Assembly: GCF_009712425.2 (NCBI RefSeq)
Contig: NZ_VCJR02000001.1
Location: forward strand, 248,001-312,000
Length of the DNA stretch: 64,000 nucleotides
Direction: 5' to 3'
Source: Aquisalinus luteolus
GTDB lineage: Bacteria > Pseudomonadota > Alphaproteobacteria > Caulobacterales > Parvularculaceae
Made by a program: the position numbers and the translations under genes. The stretch's first letter is position 1. Each line of letters opens with the position of its first letter. Positions 28,118-37,229 of the stretch are shown one piece after another. Under the pieces are notes generated by a model that had not been told where the DNA came from, searched no databases, and was given only the letters and a program-made list of their open reading frames with translations.

Positions 28118-28142
28118 TCTGAGCTGACCACCCGAAAAAAAC

Positions 28143-28174
28143 AAAAGCCGGTGCGGATTCTCGTACCGGCTTTT
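28143..28174. terminator. Terminator between convergent wrbA and TetR genes
   Basis: AAAAGCCGGT and ACCGGCTTTT form a 10-bp stem with a 12-base loop. On the minus strand it is followed by TTTTGTTTTTTT, making it a strong terminator for the TetR gene. On the plus strand the stem ends in TTTT, giving a weaker terminator for wrbA. Confidence 0.88.
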
Positions 28175-28196
28175 CCAATGGCAAAGGTACTCGGCC

Positions 28197-28814
28197 TCAG
28201 CCTTCCATCCCGGCGGCGATGGAGCGGACGACGAAGTCGATCTGCTCCCAGATCTCCTCGACATGCTGGTCCATGCCGGTCGGGCGCAGGGAGACGGTGA
28301 CGATGCCGTGCACCGCGCCCCACATGGCGCGGGCCATCATCCGGCAGCGCTGGATATCGTCCATCCCCGGCATCTGCGCGATGGTGCTGGCGACGAGCCC
28401 GCTGACCGCGCGCTCCTTTTCCTTGTACCAGTCCGGCGGTGTGCCGGTGCGCCGCTGCATGAAGGTCAGCACCGCATTCCACTCGTCCGGATGGGCGATG
28501 ACGTAATCAAGATATGCACGAGACAGGGCCAGCATCTGGCCGGTGACGTCCCGGTTTTCCGACTTCGCGGAATCGATTGCCTGCTGACCGGCGATATAAA
28601 GACCGTCAAGGGCGCGGGCGTTCAGCCGATAGACGAACTCGTCCATCTGGCCGAAAAGGTTATAGATCGTGCCGACCGAAACGTTCAGGCGCACGGCAAG
28701 AACGCGGGCCTTGACCTGGGACAGGCCGCCTTCGCGGATCAATGCAGCGCCGATATCGAGCGCGCGTTCGCGCATCTCTTCCTGGGTTTCGCGGGGGGTA
28801 CTTACATATGCCAT
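28197..28814 (-). CDS. TetR-family transcriptional regulator
   Basis: 205 residues. The N-terminal helix-turn-helix reads VKARVLAVRLNVSVGTIYNLFG (about residues 33-54), and the C-terminal domain resembles TetR_C-type ligand-binding regions. The start at 28814 has AGAAGGGG upstream; a longer reading frame from 28847 would run into the operator region. Three copies of TGAAC-N3-GTTCA lie upstream at 28841-28909, suggesting autoregulation and possibly control of a divergent transcript. The ligand is unknown. Confidence 0.87.
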   Translation of the reverse strand: MAYVSTPRETQEEMRERALDIGAALIREGGLSQVKARVLAVRLNVSVGTIYNLFGQMDEFVYRLNARALDGLYIAGQQAIDSAKSENRDVTGQMLALSRAYLDYVIAHPDEWNAVLTFMQRRTGTPPDWYKEKERAVSGLVASTIAQMPGMDDIQRCRMMARAMWGAVHGIVTVSLRPTGMDQHVEEIWEQIDFVVRSIAAGMEG

Positions 28815-28840
28815 ATCCCCTTCTAACTGAAAATTTTGTG

Positions 28841-28909
28841 TGAACAAAGTTCAAAATTGTCTTGAACTATGTTCATTTGGTGTTATCTTCAGATTGTGAA
28901 CGATGTTCA
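28841..28909. promoter_or_regulatory. Three TGAAC-N3-GTTCA operators upstream of the TetR gene
   Basis: Perfect 13-bp inverted repeats occur three times: TGAACAAAGTTCA at 28841-28853, TGAACTATGTTCA at 28863-28875, and TGAACGATGTTCA at 28897-28909. Start-to-start spacings are 22 and 34 bases, so the sites are not all on one helical face. They lie 27-95 bases upstream of the TetR start, the classical location for autoregulation. A possible rightward promoter, TTGAAC-N16-TATCTT (28862-28889), overlaps the middle operator. Confidence 0.82.
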
Positions 28910-28917
28910 TCACTGAT

Positions 28918-29110
28918 CTGGCGGGGAGAGCTGACGGTCCCTAATCGACACCGGAGGCGCCAGGCAGGGATGACAGCGATCATATGGTAGCTCGGGGGAG
29001 CTGGCTGCCACGATGCAGCTCGATGGCTCGGCGTGACGCCCGTCAAGGCACGTTGCCGGTTTCAGGCCGGCGTAAAGCGGATAAGGTCGTCACTGCCGAG
29101 CCACCATTTT
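28918..29110 (+). ncRNA. Candidate structured RNA in the TetR-murJ intergenic region
   Basis: The 478-base gap between the TetR start and murJ holds no convincing protein gene. It contains nested complementarity: GGCTCGGC plus GTGACG near 29025-29037 pairs with CGTCAC plus GCCGAGCC near 29087-29102 (14 bp with one bulge). Further hairpins are AGCTC-GGGG-GAGCT, GCTGC-CACGAT-GCAGC and GCCGG-TTTCAGG-CCGGC. A tiny frame encoding MTAIIW (28970-28990) with GGAGG upstream could be a leader peptide. A potential promoter overlapping the TetR operators points into it. I could not match it to SRP RNA, RNase P RNA, tmRNA or a known riboswitch. The remaining 180 bases before murJ show nothing I can assign. 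Confidence 0.3.
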
Positions 29111-29292
29111 ATCGGCCTGATATGTAACCAGCTTTCGGCCTGCAGTCGAAAACACCCCATAACACCCCCAAACACACTTGCTCTTTCCTTGGTCCTGCCG
29201 CAAACGCTGGTACTATTCGCGTTCGCCGGTTCCGTTGCGGGGCCGCCGATTGTCCCGAAAAGGGGCGTTGCTTTCCGGGGTACTGGCTTTCC

Positions 29293-30891
29293 ATGTCACG
29301 CAGTCTGCTAAAGTCGATGGCAACCGTTTCGGGGCTGATCATGCTGTCGCGCGTGTTCGGTTTCGCGCGCCAGGTGCTGATCGCCGGTGTCATCGGTGCC
29401 TCCGGCTCGCCGGTGGCAGACGCCTTCTGGGCCGCGTTCCGCTTTCCCAACATGTTCCGCCGCCTGCTGGCCGAGGGCGCGTTTCAGGCCGCTTTCATCC
29501 CCCTGTTCCAGGGCCGCCATGTCGAGGGCGGCGATGAAGAAGCTCGGGCTTTTGCAGAGGATGTGCTCGCCTGGATGATCTTCATCCTCACCGCGCTGTC
29601 GGCGGTGGTGATGATTTTCGCCCCGGCCTTCGTCTGGGTCGTCGCGACGGGCTTTGAGGATGATCCTGAGAAATTCCGCCTAGCGACCCATTTCACCATC
29701 ATCATGTTTCCCTATCTCGCCTGCATGTCGCTGGTCGGGCTCTATGGTGGCTTGCTCAACGCCATGCACCGGTTCGCCGCGGCTGCCGCTGCGCCGCTGG
29801 CGCTGAACGTCATCATGATCACGGTGGTGCTGATCTATGCCAACAGGGGCGTCACCTTTACCGGCTATGCCGCCGCCTGGTCTGTTTTCGCGGCTGGCCT
29901 TGCCCAGCTGGCGATCCTGATGTTCGGGGCGTGGCGCTCCGGCTTCTTGCTGAAGCTGCGCTTGCCGAAATGGACGCCCCACATAAAGCGGATGCTGGCG
30001 CTTGGCTGGCCCGGCTTCATCGGCGCCGGGGCGCTGCAGATCAACACCATCGTTGGCACCAACATCGCCTCGCGCGAGTCAGGGGCCATCTCCTGGCTGA
30101 TGAATGCCGACCAGCTCTACCAGCTGCCCCTGTCGATGATCGGCATCACCCTGGGCATCGTGCTGATGCCGGCCATCTCCCGCGCGGTGAAGGAGGGCAA
30201 CGAGCCCGCCGCCCGGTCCAATCTCAATCGCGGGCTGGAACTGGTTCTCCTCTTCGGCCTGCCATCGGCAGCGGCGCTGATCGCCATGCCGACGCTGATC
30301 TGCGCGGCGCTGTTCATCGACTTTGCCGGCGATGCACTTTCTTACTTCGGCCAGAACGAGAGCGCCTATCTCGCTCGCGACGCCGAGGCGACGGGTCTTG
30401 CCCTGTCCATCTATGGCCTTGGCCTGTTGTCCTTCTGCCTGCAGAAGGTCGTGTCGTCTGCCTATTTCGCGCGGGAGAATACGCGCACGCCGATGAAATT
30501 CGCGCTCATGGCCATCTCGATCAACATGGTCCTGTCGCTGACCCTGTTCCCGATGATCGGCTTTATCGCTATCCCCATCGCCACCATCATCGCCTCGTGG
30601 ACAGAGGTGACCTTGCTGTCCCGCCAGCTATGGAAGGCGGGGATTCTGCGACCGGACGAGCGGCTTGCCGGGCGCGCACCACGGTTGTTCCTTGCTGCCG
30701 GGGTCATGGGCCTCGCCGTCTGGCTGGCCGCGGAAAACGCCACCACGCTGCTGCCATTCTTCGGTGACCAGCTCTGGCTCTTGCTGCTCGCCATCGTTGC
30801 CGGCGGTGTCGCGCTCTATGGCGTCAGCGCGATCCTTCTTGGCGGCGCGAAACTGTCAGACTTCAAGGGGCTGATCACCAGGCGTGCTTAA
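29293..30891 (+). CDS. murJ: Lipid II flippase MurJ (MviN)
   Basis: 532 residues with about 14 hydrophobic helices. The N-terminus carries SGLIMLSRVFGFARQVLIAGVIG and ADAFWAAFRFPNMFRRLLAEGAFQAAFIP, the MviN signatures with conserved Arg residues in the central cavity. It belongs to the MOP exporter superfamily and flips lipid II across the inner membrane for peptidoglycan synthesis. trpS follows 41 bases downstream in the same direction, a common pairing in alphaproteobacteria. Confidence 0.96.
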   Translation: MSRSLLKSMATVSGLIMLSRVFGFARQVLIAGVIGASGSPVADAFWAAFRFPNMFRRLLAEGAFQAAFIPLFQGRHVEGGDEEARAFAEDVLAWMIFILTALSAVVMIFAPAFVWVVATGFEDDPEKFRLATHFTIIMFPYLACMSLVGLYGGLLNAMHRFAAAAAAPLALNVIMITVVLIYANRGVTFTGYAAAWSVFAAGLAQLAILMFGAWRSGFLLKLRLPKWTPHIKRMLALGWPGFIGAGALQINTIVGTNIASRESGAISWLMNADQLYQLPLSMIGITLGIVLMPAISRAVKEGNEPAARSNLNRGLELVLLFGLPSAAALIAMPTLICAALFIDFAGDALSYFGQNESAYLARDAEATGLALSIYGLGLLSFCLQKVVSSAYFARENTRTPMKFALMAISINMVLSLTLFPMIGFIAIPIATIIASWTEVTLLSRQLWKAGILRPDERLAGRAPRLFLAAGVMGLAVWLAAENATTLLPFFGDQLWLLLLAIVAGGVALYGVSAILLGGAKLSDFKGLITRRA

Positions 30892-30932
30892 GGCTGGTGC
30901 CGCCTCGAAATATCCGCTAACACGCGCCCATT

Positions 30933-31964
30933 ATGAGCGAGCAATTCACAACCAGCTATAAGGGCCCAGAACGCGTCTTTTCCGGCGTTCAGCCCACCGG
31001 TAACCTTCACCTCGGCAATTATCTCGGCGCGATCCGCAAATTCGTGACGCTGCAGCAGTCCCATGACTGCCTGTTCTGCGTCGTCGACATGCACGCGATC
31101 ACCGTCTGGCAGGACCCGGCCAAGCTGCGTGCCCAGACGCTGGAGATCGCCGCCGCCTATCTCGCCGCCGGGATCGACCCTGACAAGTCGATCATCTTCA
31201 ACCAGTCGCAGGTCTCCGCCCATGCAGAGCTCGCCTGGATCTTCAACTGCGTTGCCCGCATGGGCTGGCTGAATCGCATGACCCAGTTCAAGGACAAGGC
31301 GGGCAAGGACAAGGAGCGCGCCTCCTCCGGCCTGTTCGTCTATCCCAACCTGATGAGTGCGGACATTCTCGCCTACAAGGCGACGCATGTGCCGGTTGGC
31401 GACGACCAGAAGCAGCATCTCGAGCTTGCTCGCGACACGGCGGCGAAGTTCAATAACGACTTTAACTGCCCGGATTTCTTCCCGATGCCGGAACCGCTGA
31501 TCAAGGGCGCCGGTGCCCGCGTCATGAGCCTGAAGGACGGGTCGGCGAAGATGTCGAAATCCGATCCTGCGGACAATTCGCGCATCAACATGACCGACGA
31601 TGCCGACATGATCGCGAAGAAGATCAAGAAGGCAAAGACCGATCCGGAACCCCTGCCGGGTGACATTGAGGGCCTTTCTGGTCGTCCGGAGGCGGACAAT
31701 CTCGTTGGCATCTATGCCGCACTGGCGGGCGTCGAAAAGGAACAGGTCATCGCTGACTTTGGCGGTCAGGGCTTCGGCGTCTTCAAGCCTGCGCTCGCCG
31801 ACCTCGCTGTCGAAAAACTGTCACCGATTACTGCAAGGATGCGCGAGATCCAGGGCGATGAAACGACGCTGGAAAAAGTGCTGAAGGATGGGGCGCAGCG
31901 GGCCGACGCCATCGCAGCGCCGATCATGCGAGAGGTCAAGGAAATCGTCGGTTTCCTTGTTTGA
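30933..31964 (+). CDS. trpS: Tryptophanyl-tRNA synthetase
   Basis: 343 residues, a class I synthetase of normal TrpRS length. The HIGH-equivalent is [13 protein letters not shown] near residue 20, the KMSKS motif is exactly KMSKSDP (about 207-213), and [13 protein letters not shown] is the Trp-pocket region. It charges tRNA-Trp. It is probably co-transcribed with murJ. No ribosome-binding site of note precedes the ATG. Confidence 0.97.
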   Translation: MSEQFTTSYKGPERVFSGVQPTGNLHLGNYLGAIRKFVTLQQSHDCLFCVVDMHAITVWQDPAKLRAQTLEIAAAYLAAGIDPDKSIIFNQSQVSAHAELAWIFNCVARMGWLNRMTQFKDKAGKDKERASSGLFVYPNLMSADILAYKATHVPVGDDQKQHLELARDTAAKFNNDFNCPDFFPMPEPLIKGAGARVMSLKDGSAKMSKSDPADNSRINMTDDADMIAKKIKKAKTDPEPLPGDIEGLSGRPEADNLVGIYAALAGVEKEQVIADFGGQGFGVFKPALADLAVEKLSPITARMREIQGDETTLEKVLKDGAQRADAIAAPIMREVKEIVGFLV

Positions 31965-31981
31965 TATAAAAAGGGGTATCG

Positions 31982-33316
31982 ATGATGAAGAGACTGCTGG
32001 CCGCCACGTCACTGATCTTGCTTGCCGCCTGCGGGCAGCATGAAGCGGGCACGCAAACCACTGCGGATACCGCGCCGCAAGTTGAAGCGGTCGAGCAGGG
32101 TGCCGCTCCTTCGGCCGATGCTACTACTGCCGACGCCTCTGCGGATTGGCCACCGGCCAAGCCGGAAGGCGCGCTGCGCGTGGCGACCTTCAACGTCTCC
32201 TTCTATCGCGAAGAGCAAGGCCAACTGCTGGAAGACCTGATGGCCGGCGGTGACCCGCAGATCGAGGCAGTGGCTGAAATCATCCGTCGCGTCGATCCGG
32301 ACATCCTTGTGCTGAACGAAATCGACTGGGATAACAACGACCGCCCACTCGGCGTGTTCCGTGACAATTATCTCGATCCGGCCCCGGTCGACGGCAAGAA
32401 GGCGCTGTCATATCCCTTCATCTATTCACCCAATGTCAATACCGGCGTCCCGTCCGGTGTCGACCTCGACAATGACGGGCAGGCGGTTACAGAGCCGGGC
32501 ACACGCGGCTATGGCAATGACGCCTTCGGCTATGGCACCTATGAGGGCCAGTACGGCATGGCGATCCTGTCGAAAAAGCGTGTCTTCATGCCGCGCACCC
32601 GCACCTTCCAGACCTTCCTGTGGAAGGACATGCCGGACAATGCGATGCCGACGGAGTATTACTCGGCCGAGGCGCAGGAGGTCTTCCGCCTGTCCTCCAA
32701 GACCATGGTCGATGTCTCCTTCCTCTATGAGGACCAGCCCATCCATATCATCGCCGCTCATCCGACACCGCCAGCCTTCGATGGGCCGGAAGACCGCAAT
32801 GGCCGCCGTAACCATGACGAAATCCGTCTGATTGCAGACTATGTCACCCCAGGGGTGGGCGACTATATCTATGACGACAAGGGCAATACCGGCGGGATAA
32901 CCGAGGGCGAACCCTTCATCATTTTTGGCGACCTGAATGCGGATCCGAATGAAGGCGACAGCTACAACAACGCGATCTCGTTGCTGCTCGACAATCCGGT
33001 CATCCTCGATCCCGCCCCGGCGAGCGAGGGGGCAGTTGCCGCCGCCGAGCGTCAGGGCGGCGTAAACGCCAATCACATCACGCCCGCCCGTCTCGATACG
33101 GCTGATTTCAGCGACACCAGCGAAAACTCCGTCGGGAACCTGCGTATCGATTATGTGTTACCTTCCCGGCAGGACTTCCAGGTCGTCGGCTCAGGCGTTT
33201 TCTGGCCCACTCCGGATCAACCGGGTTTTGAGCTGGTCGGCGAAGGCTGGCCTGTCATATCATCCGACCATCATCTGGTCTGGGTCGATCTGAGGCTGAA
33301 ACAACAGGAAGAGTAA
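31982..33316 (+). CDS. Endonuclease/exonuclease/phosphatase-family lipoprotein
   Basis: 444 residues. A lipoprotein signal (KRLLAATSLILLAACGQ, lipobox LAAC) is followed by a low-complexity Thr/Ala linker and an EEP-fold domain with RVATFNVSFYREE, ILVLNEIDWDNND, IFGDLNADPNEGD and SSDHHLVWVDL, which carry the metal and catalytic residues. Exported members of this family are phosphodiesterases, nucleases or phosphatases; the substrate here is not shown. AAGGGG precedes the start by five bases. The metallophosphoesterase gene follows after three bases, suggesting joint expression. Confidence 0.85.
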   Translation: MMKRLLAATSLILLAACGQHEAGTQTTADTAPQVEAVEQGAAPSADATTADASADWPPAKPEGALRVATFNVSFYREEQGQLLEDLMAGGDPQIEAVAEIIRRVDPDILVLNEIDWDNNDRPLGVFRDNYLDPAPVDGKKALSYPFIYSPNVNTGVPSGVDLDNDGQAVTEPGTRGYGNDAFGYGTYEGQYGMAILSKKRVFMPRTRTFQTFLWKDMPDNAMPTEYYSAEAQEVFRLSSKTMVDVSFLYEDQPIHIIAAHPTPPAFDGPEDRNGRRNHDEIRLIADYVTPGVGDYIYDDKGNTGGITEGEPFIIFGDLNADPNEGDSYNNAISLLLDNPVILDPAPASEGAVAAAERQGGVNANHITPARLDTADFSDTSENSVGNLRIDYVLPSRQDFQVVGSGVFWPTPDQPGFELVGEGWPVISSDHHLVWVDLRLKQQEE

Positions 33317-33319
33317 TTC

Positions 33320-34147
33320 ATGGCTACGACATTCGCGCACCTATCCGACCTCCATTTCGGACGGATCGATGCGCCGGTTCTCGCTGCCCTGAAGGATTAT
33401 TTCAACCGCGCCCATGTCGATGAAGTCATCGTTACGGGTGACCTGACGCAATCCGGCCGTCGCAGCGAATTCGCCGAGGCCGCGCTGTTTTTCGACATGC
33501 TGAAGCAGCGCGCGACCATCATTCCCGGCAATCACGATGCGCCCGTCTACAATCTCTGGCAGCGTTTCGTTTCTCCGTGGAAGCGCTTTCGCGATGCCCT
33601 CAACCGTGATCCTGAACCGGTCATGTTCGCCAGGAATTTCGTCTTCGTCGGGCTGAACTCGGCTACCCGCATGCGCCTTTCGCTCGACTGGTCGACAGGC
33701 CGCCTGTCGTCGAAGCAGATTTCCAAGGCGCTGACGACGTTTCAGGACAGCCAGTCAGGACGCCTGAACATTCTCGGCATTCACCACCCGTTTTTCCCCG
33801 AACCTGAGGCGGGCAGTGCCGGGCGCGCTGTTATCCCGAAAGCACCGCATATCCTGGAGCGACTGGTTGAAGCCGGGGTCGATATTCTCATGACCGGCCA
33901 TGTCCATCAGGGCCGGGTACGGTCGGTCGATGTCGGCGATCGCAAGATCATCCTGTCCCAGGCCGGTACGGCATCGTCCACGCGCACCCGCGGCGAGATG
34001 CCGTCCTTCAACATTATCGAGGCCGAAGGCGATATACTCCATACACGCATTATTCGTTATGCCGATGAGCATTTTGAGCCAGAGAAGACACGTTCTTTCG
34101 CCAGGACCAATAGTGGCTGGCAACTGACAGAGGCACATGATTTATGA
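33320..34147 (+). CDS. Calcineurin-like metallophosphoesterase
   Basis: 275 residues. All five metallophosphoesterase blocks are present: HLSDLHFG, VTGDLTQSGR, IPGNHDAP, GIHHPFF and TGHVHQG. No signal peptide, so it is probably cytosolic or membrane-associated. AGGAAGAG lies just before the ATG. It overlaps the lipid kinase gene by four bases (ATGA), a conserved pairing in many alphaproteobacteria, which suggests a linked role in phospholipid or phosphoester turnover. The substrate is unknown. Confidence 0.9.
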   Translation: MATTFAHLSDLHFGRIDAPVLAALKDYFNRAHVDEVIVTGDLTQSGRRSEFAEAALFFDMLKQRATIIPGNHDAPVYNLWQRFVSPWKRFRDALNRDPEPVMFARNFVFVGLNSATRMRLSLDWSTGRLSSKQISKALTTFQDSQSGRLNILGIHHPFFPEPEAGSAGRAVIPKAPHILERLVEAGVDILMTGHVHQGRVRSVDVGDRKIILSQAGTASSTRTRGEMPSFNIIEAEGDILHTRIIRYADEHFEPEKTRSFARTNSGWQLTEAHDL

Positions 34148-35082
34148 CGTCGCCAACCCGCCTGAAAAAGGCCGTCGCCTTCGTCAACAAGCATTCCGGG
34201 CGCGTGTCGTCATCTGACCTGCACGATCTGCGCGAGGAGTTGAAAAAACCCCTCATCGCATCGGGTTTCGATGTCGAATTCGTTATTGATGACTGTCCGT
34301 CGCTGATGGAAGCGGCGCCCAAATGTCATCCCGATGCGGATTATTACATCGTCATCGGTGGTGACGGGACAATTGCTGCGCTTGCTGACATCGTCACAAA
34401 GCTGCCGGGCGAACGCAAACCGGTCTTTCTGCCATTGCCTTTTGGCACCGCAAACATGTTCACACGCGACATTGGCTTTCCGGTCGACCCCTGGCAGGCG
34501 CTGGAAGCGGCGATAACGGCGGATACCGCTACCGTGGATATCGCCCGGGTCAATGGCCGTGCCTTCCTCAACAACGTCGTGCTCGGCACGTTTGCCGAGG
34601 TCGCCGAGGCGCGGGAAAACTTCCGTGTCGCCGATAATCTCCATGACAAGATGCTGAGCCTCGTGGAGTCTGCCGATGCGCTGTTCTATTCCAGTGAGCA
34701 CCGCTATCGCGTGCAGATGGACAATCACGCAGAGGAAGTCTCGACCAACACGATCATCGTATCCAACAATGCGTTTCACGGCTCCGTCGATGGCGTTCCT
34801 CATCGCGACCGACTCGACACCGGCATGCTCGCCGTCTATCTGACCGAAACCCATGGCGGTATCGATTTTCTTGCCCGTGTGGCGGAGGCTGTGCTCGGCG
34901 AACTGGCGACTTCCGACGCCGTCGACCTGCGCGACTGCAAGCGCTGCTCGATCGCACCGCGCGATGGCGAACCGATACATTACACGGTCGATGGCGAGAT
35001 ACTTGAGAGCGAGGGGCCGCTGGTCTTCGAGATTGTGCCTGGCGCCCTGCGCGTCCCGCGCCTGCCGAACCTTGAGCAGTAA
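34144..35082 (+). CDS. Diacylglycerol-kinase-type lipid kinase
   Basis: 312 residues. The DAGK catalytic domain has IGGDGTIAALADIV (GGDGT nucleotide-binding motif) and LPFGTANMFTRDIG. The C-terminal half follows the YegS/DgkB-like beta-sandwich, ending HYTVDGEILESEGPLVFEI. It phosphorylates a lipid or lipid-like substrate with ATP. It is translationally coupled to the metallophosphoesterase upstream. The exact lipid is not predictable from sequence. Confidence 0.9.
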   Translation: MTSPTRLKKAVAFVNKHSGRVSSSDLHDLREELKKPLIASGFDVEFVIDDCPSLMEAAPKCHPDADYYIVIGGDGTIAALADIVTKLPGERKPVFLPLPFGTANMFTRDIGFPVDPWQALEAAITADTATVDIARVNGRAFLNNVVLGTFAEVAEARENFRVADNLHDKMLSLVESADALFYSSEHRYRVQMDNHAEEVSTNTIIVSNNAFHGSVDGVPHRDRLDTGMLAVYLTETHGGIDFLARVAEAVLGELATSDAVDLRDCKRCSIAPRDGEPIHYTVDGEILESEGPLVFEIVPGALRVPRLPNLEQ

Positions 35083-35189
35083 TCGTCCGAAGAACAGGGT
35101 CCGTTATCGCATTTGTCATCAGTGCCGGGCTGGGCTACATGAAACCCGAACAGTTTCGGCACTATTGAAATTAAGAGGATCGAACGCCC

Positions 35190-35909
35190 ATGACCTATCT
35201 TGCCCTTGTCCGCCATGGCCAGAGTGCCTGGAACCTTGAAAACCGTTTCACCGGCTGGGTCGATGTCGATCTGACCGATCAGGGCCGGGAAGAGGCGACA
35301 AAGGCAGGTGACCTGCTGTCGAAGGAGGATATCGAGTTCGCCGCTGCCTACACATCGGTCCTCTCGCGCGCGATCCGTACCCTGAACATCGCCCTCGACA
35401 AGATGGACAAGTCCTGGCTGCCGGTCACGAAGGACTGGCGTCTGAACGAGCGCCATTATGGCGGGCTGACCGGCCTGAACAAGGCCGAGACGGCTGAAAA
35501 GCATGGCGACGAACAGGTGCTGGTCTGGCGCCGCTCCTACGACACCCCGCCGCCTGAGCTGGAAGATGCGAGCGCGTTTCCGTCGCTGACCGATGGCCGC
35601 TACCCGTCAGGCGTCACCATGCCGAAGACGGAATCGCTGAAGACGACCCTAGACCGCGTCCAGCCCTACTGGGAGGCGGATATCGCGCCCCGCGTGAAGG
35701 CCGGCGAAAACCTGATCATTGCCGCCCACGGCAATTCCCTGCGCGCGCTCGTGAAAATGCTGTTCAACGTCTCCAATGACGACATTGTCGGTGTCGAGAT
35801 GCCGACCGGCAACCCGCTGCTGATCGAGCTGAAGGATGGCAGCCTGGAGATCGTCTCGGCCCGTTACCTCGACGCATCCCGCGCGACGGAAATCCCGCCC
35901 GCGAAATGA
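35190..35909 (+). CDS. gpmA: 2,3-bisphosphoglycerate-dependent phosphoglycerate mutase
   Basis: 239 residues. The phosphohistidine motif [20 protein letters not shown] starts at residue 5, RALNEx is represented by [18 protein letters not shown], and the second catalytic His is in [12 protein letters not shown]. It interconverts 3- and 2-phosphoglycerate in glycolysis. The ATG follows AGAGGA by ten bases. Its last 46 bases overlap the 3-prime end of the convergent AraC-type regulator gene. Confidence 0.96.
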   Translation: MTYLALVRHGQSAWNLENRFTGWVDVDLTDQGREEATKAGDLLSKEDIEFAAAYTSVLSRAIRTLNIALDKMDKSWLPVTKDWRLNERHYGGLTGLNKAETAEKHGDEQVLVWRRSYDTPPPELEDASAFPSLTDGRYPSGVTMPKTESLKTTLDRVQPYWEADIAPRVKAGENLIIAAHGNSLRALVKMLFNVSNDDIVGVEMPTGNPLLIELKDGSLEIVSARYLDASRATEIPPAK

Positions 35910-36964
35910 TCCTCCCGCCAGGCGCCGGGGGTCATCCCCTCGGCGTCCTTGAAGGCACGGTTGAACGGCCCGATAGAGCCGAAGCCGCATTCCATAGCAA
36001 TCGACAGCACCGACCATTCTGCGCAGGCAGGGTCGGACAACAGCCGCTTCGCGTGGTCGATGCGATAGCTGTTTACCAGCCGGTTGAAACTGGCGAACCC
36101 GGTCGCCCCGGTGATGGCGCGGGATATCCTGTATTCAGGCTCACCAAGTCTGGCGGCGATGTCGCTGACTTTCAGGCTCGCATCGGTGTGCAGGTCCTGG
36201 CCAGCCATCAGGTCTGTCAGGCGTTGGGCGATCTGCCTGTCGGCATCGGTTGCCTGCCGCTCGATCCGTCTCGCCTGCTTTGTGCCCGCCGTCATGGCGG
36301 GCAGGGGATGCTGGCTGCGATAGATGACGGCAAGGGTTGCCATGCAAAGGGCTATGATTGAGCACGCCACCTTGACGATGGAAAGCGCCTGCGATCCGTC
36401 ACCTGAGGAGGCGACAGCCTGTCTCTCCCAGATAACCGCAACAGCAACGAGTGCGGCATAGCCGAAGATGAAGGCCAACCTGTAAATTCTCTCTGCCCGG
36501 GGCAGGCCGCGGCGGAACCCTTCGATCGGTTCGATCAGGGCAAGCAGCAACACGGTTGAACTGGTCAGCGAATGGATGGTGCCCACCATGCCGAGAATGG
36601 CGCCCTCGTCATCGAGACCGATCTGCCCGGCACCGACCAATACCGCGCCGGCGGCATAAAGGGCGGCGACCACCCCGATGGGCCAGAGCATCGCGGCATC
36701 CGGCCCCCTGAACAGGGCGCGCGATAACAGCCAGCTCATCCCGCAGGACGGCAGGCCGATAATCGCAATCACCGTGCCGAGCATGCCCAGCTGCAGTCCG
36801 GCGGCCTGCGCCTGCAACAGGCCGAAACAGAAAATCCCCAGGGCAAAGAACGCCCAGTACAAGTGAATTGGCTGGGTCAGCACCTTCCGATACGCCCCCA
36901 GCATGGACAGCGTCAGCCCCGCGGAAAAAAGCGGCGCGGCCATGAAAATATGAGCGGCGTTCAC
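35864..36964 (-). CDS. Membrane-bound AraC-family regulator
   Basis: 366 residues. The first 215 residues form about seven hydrophobic helices ([34 protein letters not shown] and so on). A linker leads to a C-terminal AraC DNA-binding domain ([21 protein letters not shown] and [33 protein letters not shown]). This layout suggests a membrane sensor that acts on DNA directly. It is divergent from the DUF2306 gene, and such pairs recur in proteobacteria, so DUF2306 is a plausible target. It overlaps the end of gpmA by 46 bases. Confidence 0.87.
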   Translation of the reverse strand: MNAAHIFMAAPLFSAGLTLSMLGAYRKVLTQPIHLYWAFFALGIFCFGLLQAQAAGLQLGMLGTVIAIIGLPSCGMSWLLSRALFRGPDAAMLWPIGVVAALYAAGAVLVGAGQIGLDDEGAILGMVGTIHSLTSSTVLLLALIEPIEGFRRGLPRAERIYRLAFIFGYAALVAVAVIWERQAVASSGDGSQALSIVKVACSIIALCMATLAVIYRSQHPLPAMTAGTKQARRIERQATDADRQIAQRLTDLMAGQDLHTDASLKVSDIAARLGEPEYRISRAITGATGFASFNRLVNSYRIDHAKRLLSDPACAEWSVLSIAMECGFGSIGPFNRAFKDAEGMTPGAWREDHFAGGISVARDASR

Positions 36965-37169
36965 CGACCTTCTCTCCCGTTTCGTCCTGCCAGTCCGTAC
37001 AGGCTACACCGCCTGCACCCTTCGGGCCAGACGCTCTTTCGCCAGAATTTCTTGCGGCATTATCGATGTCCGATTTCCAAATCGGCCAGACTTCATGCCC
37101 CGAAACCGGGATTGATCGACCTGTTCACCAGCCGGCGCAGCCCGGCACAGGCAGGAAAGGTCTCCCCCC

Positions 37170-37229
37170 ATGTCCCGGCAATTCATGTCCCGGCAATCCA
37201 TGTCCCGGCAATCCATGTCCCGGCAATCC
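37170..37229 (+). repeat. 15-bp tandem repeat, four copies, each carrying an ATG
   Basis: Units ATGTCCCGGCAATTC (37170-37184) and three copies of ATGTCCCGGCAATCC (37185-37229). The unit is a multiple of three, so copy changes keep the frame. It overlaps the translation start of the DUF2306 gene. Confidence 0.97.

Noticed and set aside
29033-29311. A 92-residue plus-strand frame before murJ
   Set aside because: Low-complexity sequence without a ribosome-binding site; it overlaps the structured region and the murJ start.
37170-37229. Short repeat array as CRISPR
   Set aside because: Units are contiguous with no spacers and lie inside a coding start, so it is a tandem repeat.
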